From Ignelater luminosus (taxonomy: Eukaryota; Arthropoda; Insecta; Coleoptera; Elateridae), in assembly GCA_011009095.1 (NCBI GenBank), contig VTPC01090916.1, positions 100,583 through 164,582 on the forward strand: a stretch of DNA of 64,000 nucleotides, written 5' to 3'. Below are positions 12,291 through 24,590 of the stretch, piece by piece. A model generated the notes under the pieces. The model ran no database searches. It was not told where the DNA came from and saw only the letters and a list, made by a program, of their open reading frames with translations. How positions within the stretch are numbered: the first letter of the stretch is position 1; each line of letters begins with the position of its first letter. The position numbers and the translations under genes are program-made.

Positions 12291-15200
12291 CTATCTGCGT
12301 GTTAAAAGGAAACGAGATAAATGAAAATAATATGTTGCGTATATAATATTAATTGCTATTGTTTCCTGACATCTTGAACTTCTAACGCAAGAATACTATA
12401 CTGTAGCTTCTACTTGGTTTCTTAGGAAACATAGGTGTTAATGATGGTCACCATGGGAGCTGCAAAGCTTCCGCGGACTTCCATGGCGGCTTTATCAAAG
12501 TTTGGTTTTCTTCCATTTCATTTTACTATTTCTAATATGATCGGTCATTTTCTTTGTTGTAATATAATCTGAATTTGTCTGAAGGGTGGGATTATTAATT
12601 TTTCTAGAGGCTTTTCTTAGTGAATATAGTCTTGATTTGCTGCTAATTTCTTGACGTACGTTTCATTTTTAATTTAATCAGTGGTTTTTTGCTGTTGTAG
12701 TTTTCGTCTGTTTCCACTTTTTTTTGGCTGCTACTTCTTTTAACTTCGAACAGATAACTGTTTTTGTCTTTTTTTTTCTTTCGAAACTGCTTTTTGGTGA
12801 TGCCTTGAATCTTTTGAGAAATACTGTTTTAATTCTTGAATCATTTGGAAAAGACATCTCCATGGAAAGAAACCAGGTATTGATAAATTTGGCGATTTTG
12901 GTAGCTCATTTGTGTCTTCATATTTTGATGTCAATTTTTTAAGAAGCATTTTCATTAAATGATGACTGACTGGTCTCGATGTGTCGCTCTATTGTGTTGG
13001 AACCAAACTGTGTCTTATCCCAGTCGTTGCAATTCCAACGCCAAAAGAATTTGTAACATGCGCATATAACGTCAATCTGTCATACTAGTCGCTGAACCCG
13101 GCACAGATAAGTTTTTCAAACTGACACTGCCTTTGACATTAGACCCGCTCTCATGATTGTCTACATGGTTGTTCTAATAGAATATTTAATTGTAACACGA
13201 TAATTAGTTTCATTGAAAGATTTATTACACATTAGCGACTACATATTTCAATATTTATAAAAAGCTCTTTATCATTCGTTTGCTTCAGCAGACAACCTGT
13301 TTTGGTCACTTATCAAAACAACCTAACAGTTTGGTCCTGTCTGCTTTTGTGACGCTTAGAATTCTGCTAATAAAAACAAAATTTTGATTTCTCATCGTAA
13401 TGAAACTTAAATATTTCCATTTAAATAGTTTCAGAAACAAATGGAATGTCAGCTTTAATTTGACGAAAGTATAGCTATGAGCTGCTGCTCTTTTAGAAGT
13501 GTAACATTTCAGATATTTTCTCATTGTTTTAATGGAATAAAAATCTCAAACACTTCAAGGAATTAATAGAAACTGCAGTAGATCCGATTCACCCTTTTAA
13601 TCAGCGTGATGACTCACTTGCAAATAGCATTGATCGATACTGTGTACCGATGGGATTAAAATGATTAAATAAAACTGCAATTACACTGTAGCTTGTTGAT
13701 CTTCAGCAGTAATTAATTATTCTCCATCAAAACATCAAATACGACTACCTAATTCGAACGAAAAATAAAAAACCGCTCGACTTATCCTCTTTAACAATCG
13801 TAAAACAACTTTCTAGGTTAAGTAAAAAAGTCTCCATAAATTACTGAAAAAAGAACTTGTTAAGATTTATTTTTAGTTAGTGTTTCAAGTATATTTACTC
13901 GCTCACAAAGTAATTTAGGTGTATTTTTATACACTTGAATTCTAAATGATCTAAATTTGTTTGCTATCACAATTAACCGGCAAAAACTAGCGTGTCATTC
14001 TCCACATTGAATATGTACCGCTGCTGAGCCAAATTTAGTTTGTGTGTGTGGCCTAAAATTACGGTTCATTTCTTTTACTGTTAGAATTATTATTATAATT
14101 CTTGCCCGAGGTTATAACTTCTTTATTATAACAAACACGTTGTTGTTAACTCACACATCTATCAAAGATAATTTTAGGTTTTTGTTTCAAGATTTACTGT
14201 TAACTACATCATAAGAATATGTAATATTATTAGTATGCACACCCTAGGGATGTATACTTTCGTTAGATTACATAATAGCAACTTCAAGGTCTCTTTTTGT
14301 ACATGTCTCGGATTAAAGACCTATGTGGATAATTATGAAACGCAATAAAGTGAAGCATGGCCTTTCTTCACCTTAGAAGTAATTTAAGACCGTCGTAAAA
14401 GTTGTAGATTACAGAAAACTAAGTTGGTGCAATGGACGGAAGCGGGCGTAAGTGACGTGTAACGTCGTCTGCGTCGGCACAAGTCGCAACACTTCCGCTC
14501 GAGCTTAATTTAGGACCTCACCTTTACCGCTTTTGTCTTTACACTTAAAACATTCCTTGGCAATTTACTCCCCTAAATTGCAGAATAAACTGAATTCATA
14601 CAGCTCAAATTTAAATATCAATTTAAGCGGAACAGGGAGAAATCGCCCTTCGCCTTAAGGTCGTTCTTCGCTCGCGTCACAAGGCGCCAGATGGGTTACC
14701 TTCGTCCAGGTGCTTGAGATAAATGTTTTACAGCTAACGCTTGCGCCACCACCGTGATATTGATTTGCCCCAAAAATACACACTTCTCTTACCAAACAAA
14801 ACCATGCAGTTGGCATGTTTATGCCCATTATAAAATACCAAAGAACGCTATATGGCAGAGAGAGCATTGAGTAAGTAGAATCTGTTGTTTTAGGAGACAT
14901 TATTTTCAGCACATAGCTTTTCATCCCTGCAATTCCCCCGAATTTATTGGATGTGAAATGGTCTATATAACGTCGATAATGCTCGAATATATTTTATCTG
15001 TACCTTCAAGACCCTTACTTAAACTAGAGTAGGTACAAGCCATTTATCACACGAATGGACTAGATAAATTTCAGAAATTATTTTATTTCCCGGGAAAATT
15101 ACCGCTTGCAATGAATCTTCGTTTCTTTGCAAAAGAAAAAAAAACGTTTCCCTCTCGTATAAATCGATAATGGTGGACACACTACGCAAAGTTTTTCTTG

Positions 15201-16300
15201 TGCAAACGTATAAACATAAAGCAGCTTCCTTTACACCCTAAAATTGAGATAATTTTGTTAAGACTTCGTCTTAAATTTTGACCTTAAAAGCATCGGAAGT
15301 CATCCCGGGTACAATAATTACACAAAGGAACGTGGGGCTAACTCCTGACATATATTAAGTGCATAAAGGCAACCCCTAGTCCGCAACTTATCATTACATT
15401 CACCTCCGCTATTTACACACTGTTATTAATTTGGGTTGCAAACTTGTAATTTCAAACCACACACATTTGCGGTTACTTTGCATGCAGTACGCTGCGTCAG
15501 GACTTCTGAACTATGGAAGTTTATCGGCGGTTTGCACCGATTCGAACTGCTCATTGTTCCCAGATCTACCTTATGCATCTCTGATGTTACTTCAGGAACA
15601 TATAATTAGTGCGACACTATGTGCTATGGATGTAAATTAAGGGGGAATAGTTTCACTTTACTAATTCTGTTGCTCATCATAACTCTAGATTTTTGTTATC
15701 TCTTTCCTTTAATCATGAGAAAATAAAGGTTGGATCTTAAAATAAAACTGTAATTGAAGTTGATAAGTTAAGCTAAAAATTGTTACATTATACACTTTAT
15801 GAGCAAATTTCGCTGTGTGGTTAACGTTCATTAAATTTTATAGGGCAAATAAGTGCATATTCCTCATTTTAGTACATAATTCACGAAGTTATCTTCTAAG
15901 CAACTTTCCAGTAATGGTTTTGTGTTGATAAGGTTAAAAAGGACCACAGCTTAACCTTTTTATTGATTCTAATAGCGTCTTCTGAAGGCTTTAATGTAAT
16001 TATGGGTATCGATTTGTGGGCTAGGAAAGTTGGTTGGGTAAATATAAAAATAAAAAGAGTCGATCTCGAAATTTTCCTAAATCCTAACAAAAATGAGCAA
16101 ATGCCTACTGAATATAATTTTATTTCAAAAATAACTAGACTAGAAAGGTTTCATTAAATTGGTTAGATCGATGATAGAGTTTTGCGAACCTAAACGAATA
16201 TTGCCGAAGTATTCATCCAAAGTGCTCCGGTTTTGTTTTAAATGTCTAAATCTAAAGATTCTATGTTTCTAATGGCATGACGTAATGTGTAATTTTGAAC
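12291..16300. other. AT-rich sequence without recognisable genes
   Basis: I find no convincing gene in these 4.0 kb. The minus strand around 12680-12860 reads Lys-rich (KKKWKQTKTTTAKNH), but this follows from a T-rich plus strand and is not evidence of a gene. GC-richer, CpG-containing islands lie near 14430-14525 and 14640-14760. The stretch 15300-15560 contains short matches to common metazoan factor sites (acaaagg, aaccaca). These could be regulatory, but short motifs occur by chance. Confidence 0.5.
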
Positions 16301-16860
16301 TAATAGTCTGTTGGTTATTTAGTGTCTTTGGGTGTTTCTAGTAGATTTCCAGCGTTTTTCGTGGGATACCTTAGCGTTTTTCTCAGACTTTCCAGATATT
16401 TAATAAAATGATGACTGGTCGTGACAATTTATTTATTATTCACTCTTGTTTTTTTCTCAATTCATCAGGGCTACAATTTGAAGTGCAAAAACATATTAGA
16501 ATCTTTGTGTATATGACACAATTACACAACATAAAATAATTAGTGAACACTGAGCGTCTAGAATTACGTAAACTATGTAAATTTACGGAAACCCATATGC
16601 GATTTGTAACTTTACAATTTTGTAAATTCTAAACTTAGTTTTTGTGTAATCAGCGTAGTGTTACGAATTATGTCTGCATTTCGAGCTAATTATCAGCTGA
16701 TTATTTACTGTCCTCGAGTGTTTAGAGTAAATTCCCAGCATTTTTCCCAGAATATTCAAACATTTAATGAAAACTCATATCTGTAACAATTTGCAGCATC
16801 ACAAGTTGGTAAATTCTAAACTTGGTTGTTGTACGATCAGGGTAGCGCCACGGATTGTTT
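16300..16860. repeat. Imperfect local duplication
   Basis: Two phrases recur in the same order. Phrase P (ttatttagtgtctttgggtg near 16316, then ttatttactgtcctcgagtg near 16702) includes ccagcgtttttc or ccagcatttttc. Phrase Q (tggtaaattctaaacttgg near 16809, with a related tgtaaattctaaacttag near 16620) continues into a gatcagggtag or aatcagcgtag phrase. The spacing differs between the copies, implying an insertion or deletion after duplication. The origin is unknown. Confidence 0.5.
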
Positions 16861-17724
16861 AAAGCACAACCGGTGCAAGAACGTGCAGTGGGCAATAAGA
16901 CAACTAAAACGAGAATTAAACACACCACGTACCACCTTGTTTACCTCGGGCGCTAAATATCCTAAGGCAGCAGATGTTTGAAATATGAAAGCCAAAATGT
17001 TATTGGGCAAGACATTAGAAAAGATTCGTGTCTAGATCAGAGCTTTTATGACTTTTTTGTGTATTTCAGTGTAAAATATTTTTATTCATTCATTGATTCA
17101 TGTTTGTGGTAGCAGAAATGGGCAGCCTTTTCAGAAGTAATTGAATCAAACAAACGAGACCAATTATTATGGCTGGTATGGAACGTGTTGAAGCTAAACT
17201 TGATCCAGTGAGCGTCACTGGCGTCAGTCTTGACAATGTACACACTGTTGCTACTTTATAAATGTCTTGTTTTGGAGTGGCAGGATCTTAGAACCAAACT
17301 GGATACTCAGTACTAAACAATTTGAACTAAAGGAACTTTACATAATTGTAATCATAACTCCTAACTTACTTGCCTTCTGAGATAACTCTTGCATCTTGTT
17401 TACGTGAACAACTTGATCATTTACAATCCCACTTGTATCAGAGGTTTTAGACGAACAATAGCTGTGCATGTACTTCTCAGAATTATGGAGAAAATAAACT
17501 TTGAAAAGCAGCAAAAGAATTTGCATTGCAGAAAAAGCCACCCGTTTTGGACTTTCAAGCAAGCATAGTCAGTTCCATTATATCAGAAACGCTCAAAAGG
17601 TGTAAACTGTGTCGTAAAAGATTTTGTACATCCTCATTAAAGTGAGGTTGACGTTTTCAAAGGGCTCGTAGAAGTTTTATCCAGAAGCTTGGGTGAAGAA
17701 CGCATCTGGAATTAAGAGAACAAA
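16861..17724. other. AT-rich sequence without recognisable genes
   Basis: No recognisable gene. A 74-codon open frame at 17338-17562 (minus) lies just downstream, in transcriptional sense, of the pogo-like fragment. It could be a decayed continuation of that transposase, but I cannot see the expected DDE motifs in it. Confidence 0.4.
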
Positions 17725-17929
17725 CCTTTCATGAGCTATTCATGCCTCCAGCATTCATGGTCACCAAGGAATTTGTTTGAGCAAACGTCCGGGGCCTTAT
17801 TTGTATTTTTTTACGTGGAATTTTGTTTTCAACTACTGGGAAACCAATTTTATTCAATTTGTAACAACGCTCTGCAGGATACTTGTGTTTTTCAAAAACA
17901 TTTTTTAAGAAGTTGAAAACCTTATTTAC
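17725..17929 (-). pseudogene. Pogo/jerky-like transposase fragment
   Basis: A minus-strand reading of about 68 codons gives VNKVFNFLKNVFEKHKYP, then AERCYKLNKIGFPVVEN, KIPRKKIQIRPRTFAQTN and SLVTMNAGGMNSS, followed by a stop. In pogo/Tigger and jerky-like DDE transposases this corresponds to the segment around the first catalytic Asp: a leader like EKHKFPPERIYN, then a DETG box, then a glycine-containing strand like LVTMVCAV. Here the DETG box reads NKIG, so the first catalytic residue is lost. The fragment is much shorter than the ~400-500-residue family and is certainly inactive. The assignment rests on motif order and is not certain. Confidence 0.6.
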
Positions 17930-17935
17930 CTTCTC

Positions 17936-20900
17936 TTGATTAACGCCTCTAACTCTTCAGTAAGACGTTCCAGTAAGCTTGATCATCATCGTAAGTATTC
18001 TGCCTATGCAGATCCTGTGCGTTCTCTCCACTTTTTTTATCCTGAGCCAATCTCTTCATTTCACTATAACTCTGTTCACTCTTCACATTGTCACCATTCT
18101 TATCTGCTATCTCTTCCCCCTACACTCCCTTCCTACACATCTCTCATCAAACAATCCTTTACTAAAACATGTCCTAACCAATTTCTTTTCCTTATATTGT
18201 TTCCAAAATTGATCTTTTCTCTCCAATTCTTCTCAGCACTTACGGATTGATAAAAAAGGAAGCTGTGTTTTGAAAATTTATCTCTAGAAATTTAGAAAAC
18301 TCCAAAAACCAGTTTGTTTCTGGGATAAAGCAACGTGATGCGCAATCTGAAAGTAGTCAGTGCCGAGCAGCATAGCATTTAGAAGTAATTCGACTGCTTT
18401 CCGCTGGGTTAAAACACCTAAACACCCGACGTTCTTCAGTGTGTTGAAATAAGATAGCTGGAGGTGGGTAAGAAACTTTAAAAGTGAAATCATTGACTAG
18501 GTTTTGAGTATTCAAGAAAAAATGGCATTTTCTAATGTGGAGAGTTGATAAGTAGACTGTGGTGTTTTATGATGGGCTTTATTCCGTATTATACCACAAG
18601 AATCTTCGACTGTGTAACATCTTCTCTTCAAAGACAGAAGCAGTCCAACCAAAGCATCTCTTGATACATAGAGAAGTGGTGAATGAGATTATAGGTTATA
18701 GAAATGATAGTAGCTGTCCTAAACAGCAAGCATTAAACTGTGGATGTATGAAGAAGGATCACTTGGGCCTTGTTTGTATTTTGTTTTATCTTTAATTGCC
18801 GGAGTTTAGAAAGGAAGTTATAAAGCCATCACAGGTGATCTGTTGTCACTTGCAGTTTGTTTTAACTTTCCAACAGATTGAACAGAAGTGATAAATAAAA
18901 AAATCAATAAAATAATGCAAAAATAACCATTGCTTTAGGTTTTTTGAGATTATTATTGCAGTACGACCGCTATACCTTGAGATACGAGCACAATACATGG
19001 TTAATGACTTCACAGAAGGCAGAAATGCAATGAAAATTACTCACAGACTTACGTTTAGTCTTTAAACTCCTGGTATAAGTTATTTTTTGACACATTCAAC
19101 ATTGCTAGGTCTTCAGAATTTTGTCGCTCATAAATCTCGATTGAATATCAATTCGGAATATCGCCACTTACTCTCTCCCATCTGAGTAATTAACTTGCAG
19201 ATATCTGAAATGTGCGAGATTAGCTTTAGTAGAACTTTTAAATTTTATGATAAAGATAGTCGTTCTAGGACTAGGCAAATAATATGAATAGCAGTATCTG
19301 GATAGCTCGATTTTAATCGTAAGCCAGAGGCGGCACAACTAAATTTATTATTATTTAATAATTAATTTGACTGTCGTTTGATTCCAAATCAAGCTTCAGC
19401 CTTTCTCTTCTCCGTGAATTAGGTATGGTGTTAATGAGGTTTTTATAAATCTACGAATGTGATCAAAAATATAGGGAATTAATTTGAGATAGGACCTTAT
19501 CTTCTTCAAGCTTAGTGTCAAACGGTTGGTGGTTTTTAGTTGCATCCTAATTTACATAAAATGTCAGAAAATCAAAAACGTTTTTTGGTTTTCCTGACTA
19601 ACGGTGTAAATAAGAGTCGATTGTTGTTTTTACTTTGTGAAACCGTCTTTATCTCGAAATGTGGTTTTCGTGTTGTTTGCCTTTATTGCTCACTTTTCCT
19701 CTACCAATAATAAATACCCTAAAATACTCAATTTCTAACTGTTGGATTTTATAACCGAGACATTTAAAGTCATAATTTTAAATCACCAGAGTTTTTAGGA
19801 TCTAAACAGAAAAGGGGAAAACACAAGGCGAGCCGTGTATATATTATAAATTGTGAAAGTTTACCGTAAAAGAAAACAACGTGCGTTCGTCGGGAAAGGT
19901 GTGCGACAATTAATAAAATGGAAAGGTTTTCCTATTCTAGTGCTAATTCAAATACTCGACATTGTTTATTTGGCGTAGAAGGGAGCAACGTTTTCGGGGA
20001 AAACAAATATACAATGCGAAAGGAAATAATCACGAATTTCAATTCACTGCGTAAATAACTTTCGCGTTCACTCCCACGCAGTTCTCGATTGAATGAGTTT
20101 CGCATTATTGCTAATTCAATTCTGGTTAAAACTTGGCGTTGATATTTTACCCCATTTTAAACAGAAGCTCACCACTGTTATCTGGGACGTGACAAATAAC
20201 TGCAAGCATTACTCTCTTCCTTGTCTCTCATCTTCACTTGCTGCTGTCTCGTTAATTTTTCAATCGTTATCTACAGTGTCTGCCGCATGCAGAGTAGATC
20301 AAAAGTAATGAATAGAATACGATTTCGTAAGGCTTCTGATGAAAGGATTTTAGTCTTTGTTGCTGATGACGTCTGCGTTTCGAGTTTTCTTTAAGGTGCG
20401 CTTCTCGAGCCCGCCAAACAAAAAACCCTTTTTGCTTAAACGCTTCATCGTCTTCTTTTGTATTTACATCCGCCCAGATAGCAATTAAATATCACTTACG
20501 ACAAGCAAGAACTCTTTTTTGTCACCTCCTGGTGATAAACCCCGACGATGATATCGCTTCGTGGGTAATATTAGGTTAGATAATTGGTGAACTGAACCAC
20601 AAATCCCATCAAAAGCGTTGGCGTAAGGGGAAAACTCTTTGCACTTTCAATTTATACCGCGATTTAATCATGTATGTTGACCGAATAATTATCTGATCGA
20701 AATTGTTTCGATGTAAAACCAGTCATGCAAGTATTGGCACGAATTTCGTGAAAATACGCAGCTAGGCGATGTAGATAAATTTACATCGTTAGGTAGGATT
20801 CAACCCCAAAATAAATGAGATCAGCAAAACCCTATTAGTTCCATTCGTTAGGTCATGCTATTTAACATTTACTGACTATCTATGGCTAGGAGTCGTTTGG

Positions 20901-22845
20901 GAAGAATTTCTACATAAAAAGACTTATGACCGGTTTTAGCTTTAACCTTTCAGTGTTGATTTTAGACCTTTTTTGTTTTCGTGATATATTTAGAACTTGA
21001 GGGCGTAGTTTAATAATTTCTTCACTTGAAATAAATTCTCACTGTAGTCTGTAATATTATTGAAGAATTATAATGTTTAGATTATAAAAACCAAGAAAAG
21101 AAATAAGTGTAATATTAATAAATAAAGCTTTGATGTCCTATTTTTGTTGTGCATTAGGGGTGCATATGTTAATTTGCATACATTTAAGCATCCGTTTCCG
21201 TTGCCGACAGACGCTTAAAAGGGGCAAAGAGGGGGTTATGTATAGTAGTAGCTTTTACTAAGCTTTCTAGGTCTATGTTTCCCGTTTCTTTGGTATTCCT
21301 CTCTACTATATGTCTTATGCCTTTTTATCATCGCCCTTTCTGTCTTTTGAGCAGCGTAAAGTCAATGCTCAAAGCGGCAGCATCGTTTTAAAGGAATAAT
21401 ATTTTCCTTTTCCGCGCTTGGCATCACAGTAGACGCGGCAGGAAACAGCTTCAGCTTTGCTCCACTGACTTGATAAAATATTTTAATCAGCGTCTTCATA
21501 TTTTAGAGTTTTATTCGTTGATAACGTCGGGGCTTTATGAGTTGAAGTAAAGCTCTTTCCGTTTTTGTGGCCGGCGATAAGAAAATGCAAAGTATTTTAG
21601 CTGGTGCGCTTATATTTATTAAGTCGGGAACAAGGAAACTTCCTGTGCTTGATTACGACCATTTACGTCCCCCACCCGACGACAACAACAACAACAACAA
21701 CAAACTATATTGAACGGTGGTGTGTCGGTAGAGAAACCAAACTGCTGACATTCGAGTAATTTCAGTTTAGATGAGCTCAATTATAAGTTATTTGAAGTTG
21801 AAGAGAATGGAGCAACGCTGTCGTAGAACAATGAGTGAATTAAGAAGTTGGCTCGCGTCTTCTGAAATGCGTCTGTCCGTCCGAAGCGATGCGACTGTAA
21901 TGGTACAGATAAATTGAAGACGACACATAATGAGTTCTTCGCACATTTATCATCCAATGAAACTCCATCAACGCTGACGTTGCCGGAAAAGCGCCATTAC
22001 TGAACGTGTCTCGTCCATTGTCAGTCGAGTTGAGTGCTTCATAGTGTGAACCGATACTTTATTTACTAACGTTTGATTGCACTTTTTTGAATGTCCCCAG
22101 ATACCCACCACTACACTTGAAAAACAACCCAATTAAAAGACATTTTCTTCTAGAATTCTACCTTTGATAGACACGGAATTAATTACACAGAACCTAATTT
22201 CTAAATTGAATTTTCAATAACAAATAAAATCGCATCAGTAACATTATTATTATTTGTGTTTGAATGTTCCTGAAGCGAAGTACCGACGAAAACATCTCGC
22301 TGCTTGTATGTACTTCTTGCTCTGGTGGGCTCGAGCTAAAGCAAAAACAAACATCCTTTGTACCGTAGTTTTTAATACATGTAATGCACCTGTATACAAA
22401 AGCACCGAGATGTAAACTGCATCCTGCTTAGTGGGTGGAAGATATAATATTGAAAACGTCTGTGTATACAGAAAAAAGAGTTGCTGTGATATCATCGACT
22501 TTTCTTTTTCATAAACAAAACTTCCCCGCTACTATATGACGTTATTATTTGAAATTCTGTTTTTCCATTCGTTTAATACGAAAAAAGGACGAGTTAATTA
22601 GCAATATGGAAATTCTATTCGTTTTTTTTCTTTTCCTCACTTGTTATGTTTTAGTCAAAGGTAAAAGATATTTTTGTTGGAAAATTAATGCGATCGACTG
22701 GATTTTGCACAATCAGAACTGAAATTTAAACTTAACTGAAATTTAAAAAGAAACCTTCATTGTAAATAAATGTAAAACATACCATATTAATTTAGCCTTT
22801 AAATAAGTTTCTAAAACGTTAATATCAGTCTAGACATTCAGTATT
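17936..22845. other. AT-rich sequence, possible regulatory islands, no recognisable genes
   Basis: The segment 18005-18240 is C/T-rich on the plus strand. This explains a 104-codon open frame with no family features. The open frames at 18284-18493 (minus) and 18559-18795 (plus) are not recognisable. The stretch 19840-20600 and especially 21140-22030 is GC-richer and less repetitive, containing atgcaaag, the palindrome-like gcatatgttaatttgcat and several gataa sites. Such texture is often seen in conserved non-coding elements, but this is inference. Confidence 0.45.
21681..21705. repeat. (ACA)n microsatellite
   Basis: A perfect trinucleotide run of about eight ACA units, flanked on the left by cgacgacaac, sits in one of the GC-richer islands. 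It does not lie in a long open frame that would suggest a polyglutamine or polythreonine tract. Confidence 0.9.
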
Positions 22846-22849
22846 AAGG

Positions 22850-23025
22850 ATCGCATCGATTGTCGAAGTTAAGTCGAGTTGAGCGCGGTCACTATTTGGA
22901 TGAGTGACCGCTTAGTAGGCATAAAACCCACCGCTAGTTCGCTTGAAGGTGGAGGATGGAAGAACAGCAATCGTTGATTTCTCTCCCATTCTATGAACCT
23001 ATACAATACAAATATATATAAATAA
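22850..23025 (+). mobile_element. 5S rRNA-derived repeat (SINE3-like or 5S pseudogene)
   Basis: The stretch 22861-22912 closely resembles the internal promoter half of animal 5S rRNA. Gaagttaag followed by tcgagttgagcgcggtc matches the A-box region, and actatttggatgagtgaccg matches the C-box region (usual form agtacttggatgggtgaccg). The 5' half of 5S rRNA is absent or unrecognisable. The 3' end departs from 5S after gaccgctta and continues into about 100 bp of unrelated sequence with gaaggtggaggatgg and gaacagcaatcg, ending in an AT-rich tail (aatatatataaataaat). That structure fits a 5S-headed SINE, or a 5S pseudogene that acquired a tail. Transcription by RNA polymerase III is possible but unproven. 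Confidence 0.7.
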
Positions 23026-24038
23026 ATTTGAGTTAATCAATTCTGAGATTGTGGGCAAGATCGACAACTAAAAAATCTGAACGAATGAAGAAGAATTTCT
23101 ATAAAACGAACTCTTTTCTTCTAATGCATTGAAAAATAGAAGATTCAGAAAAAACAAGATAGAAGAAAAGCTTCACCTCTGGGATCAATTAATTTCTATT
23201 TTTGAGCACACGCTTTGAAATATTTTATTTGTCTAAATTGCTGATTTCTCATTGAGCACACTTGTCGAAAGAATGCGGTTTGGCTCGAGTCTCCAAAAGA
23301 GTTGCTCAAGATCAAAATGTAGAAATCTTGTTTAGTTGTTAACATCGATGCTGCCATCTTTCCTGGATCTATTTCTAGCAAAGGTCGCCAACAAATTTCT
23401 CAATTTGAAAAGGACAGATTTATTAGCTATTAACCTGTAGGCGAAGGTAGCTCATTACATCCCTTACAAATCTGATTCGTATTTTTAAGTTTAATTTAAG
23501 TTTTCGTGGATTAGGATCACTAATGAAACTGCGACGAGATTGAATTCTATTATTATGGTTACAATCAAGAACAGACACCTGTTGATGAAGGTCAGGATTC
23601 AGATAAAATACTAAACGCTAAGAAGTCATTTTCTTTCTGAGTCACTGGGAAAAGCGAAAGTTTAAATCACGCTAGCACTATCGTTCAGTTATGGACATGA
23701 CAATAGTCCCTTGACATTTAAAGAGCTGTTTGCCAATGTAGAATTGATTTTAGGTCGACAAGGAAATACTCAGAGATAAAAATACAAGAAAGGCTAATAT
23801 TAGGTCATTCCAGGCCTTATTTGCAAATTTGAAATTTTGGATTTGAAAAAGAAGCTAGTCCATGAACATTCTACATTATTTATAGAAAATATGGACGTTG
23901 GTTACTTATAATCATTCTTTGGGATGAAAAGGTCCATTAGGAAAATACTAGAGCTGGCGCTGACGGCGGCGAAAGAAAATAAATATTAATGGTGTTATTT
24001 CCAAAAACAAAACAAAAACGAATTCAGACACTAAGAAC
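23026..24038. other. AT-rich sequence without recognisable genes
   Basis: No coding similarity was seen. A short GC-richer patch, gagctggcgctgacggcg, lies near 23951-23968. Confidence 0.5.
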
Positions 24039-24190
24039 GGGTTGCACAAAGCTTTGTTAGATGCTTGATCGATTAATCAATTGATTAACCAATCAGAAGT
24101 AAGGAAATATTCAGACTTATCTAATCAGATCGACTAATCAACTGATCAACTTGATCAACGATCAAATTATTTATTATTTTTGTGCAACCG
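24039..24190. mobile_element. MITE-like element with ~12-bp inverted termini
   Basis: The left end reads gggttgcacaaa and the right end ttttgtgcaaccg, whose reverse complement is cggttgcacaaaa. The inside is a dense run of atcaattgatt and tgatcaacttgatcaa palindromic phrases. The length is about 150 bp with no coding capacity. These properties fit a non-autonomous DNA transposon. I could not identify a clear target-site duplication, so the superfamily is unknown. A degenerate terminus-like cgattgcaccaatcag follows at about 24202, possibly a nested or partial second copy. Confidence 0.65.
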
Positions 24191-24590
24191 AGCTTGAGAG
24201 TCGATTGCACCAATCAGTGATTTAATTGCCAGTTAAAATTGATTGTAGATCAAAAACCATACTTCAATTGTGGGCTTTCGATCATCAATCAAACCGTTGG
24301 CGTTGGTTCAATCGGGTCTGGAAGACAGCAACATATTTCTGTTTGAGTGCAGTTTCTGTCACTATACTATACCTAACCATAATTGAAACCTCGATACGCC
24401 CCTTTTTACTTGAATGTTTTGATTTTAAGTTTGTAATGTGAAACAATCAAAAAATGACATTAAGATCTAATTCTTTTATTATAATTTGCGTCTTTGTGAA
24501 ACAATTGCTTGATATTCTTCACACGTGTACTAAGAAAAAGCTACGGTCTGTAACCTCTGCTTAAACTTTTTAAAAGAACTCAACGCCACC
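24191..24590. other. AT-rich sequence between MITE-like element and F1 array
   Basis: No recognisable gene. The 71-codon open frame here starts inside MITE-derived sequence and has no family features. Confidence 0.5.

Noticed and set aside
12678-12955. Lys-rich minus-strand frames
   Set aside because: They are the reverse of T-rich DNA; no homology recognised, and overlapping frames on both strands are equally open.
17936-18250. 104-codon plus-strand frame
   Set aside because: Composed of a C/T-rich stretch that suppresses stops; residues are Ser/Pro/Phe/Leu-biased without a recognisable domain.
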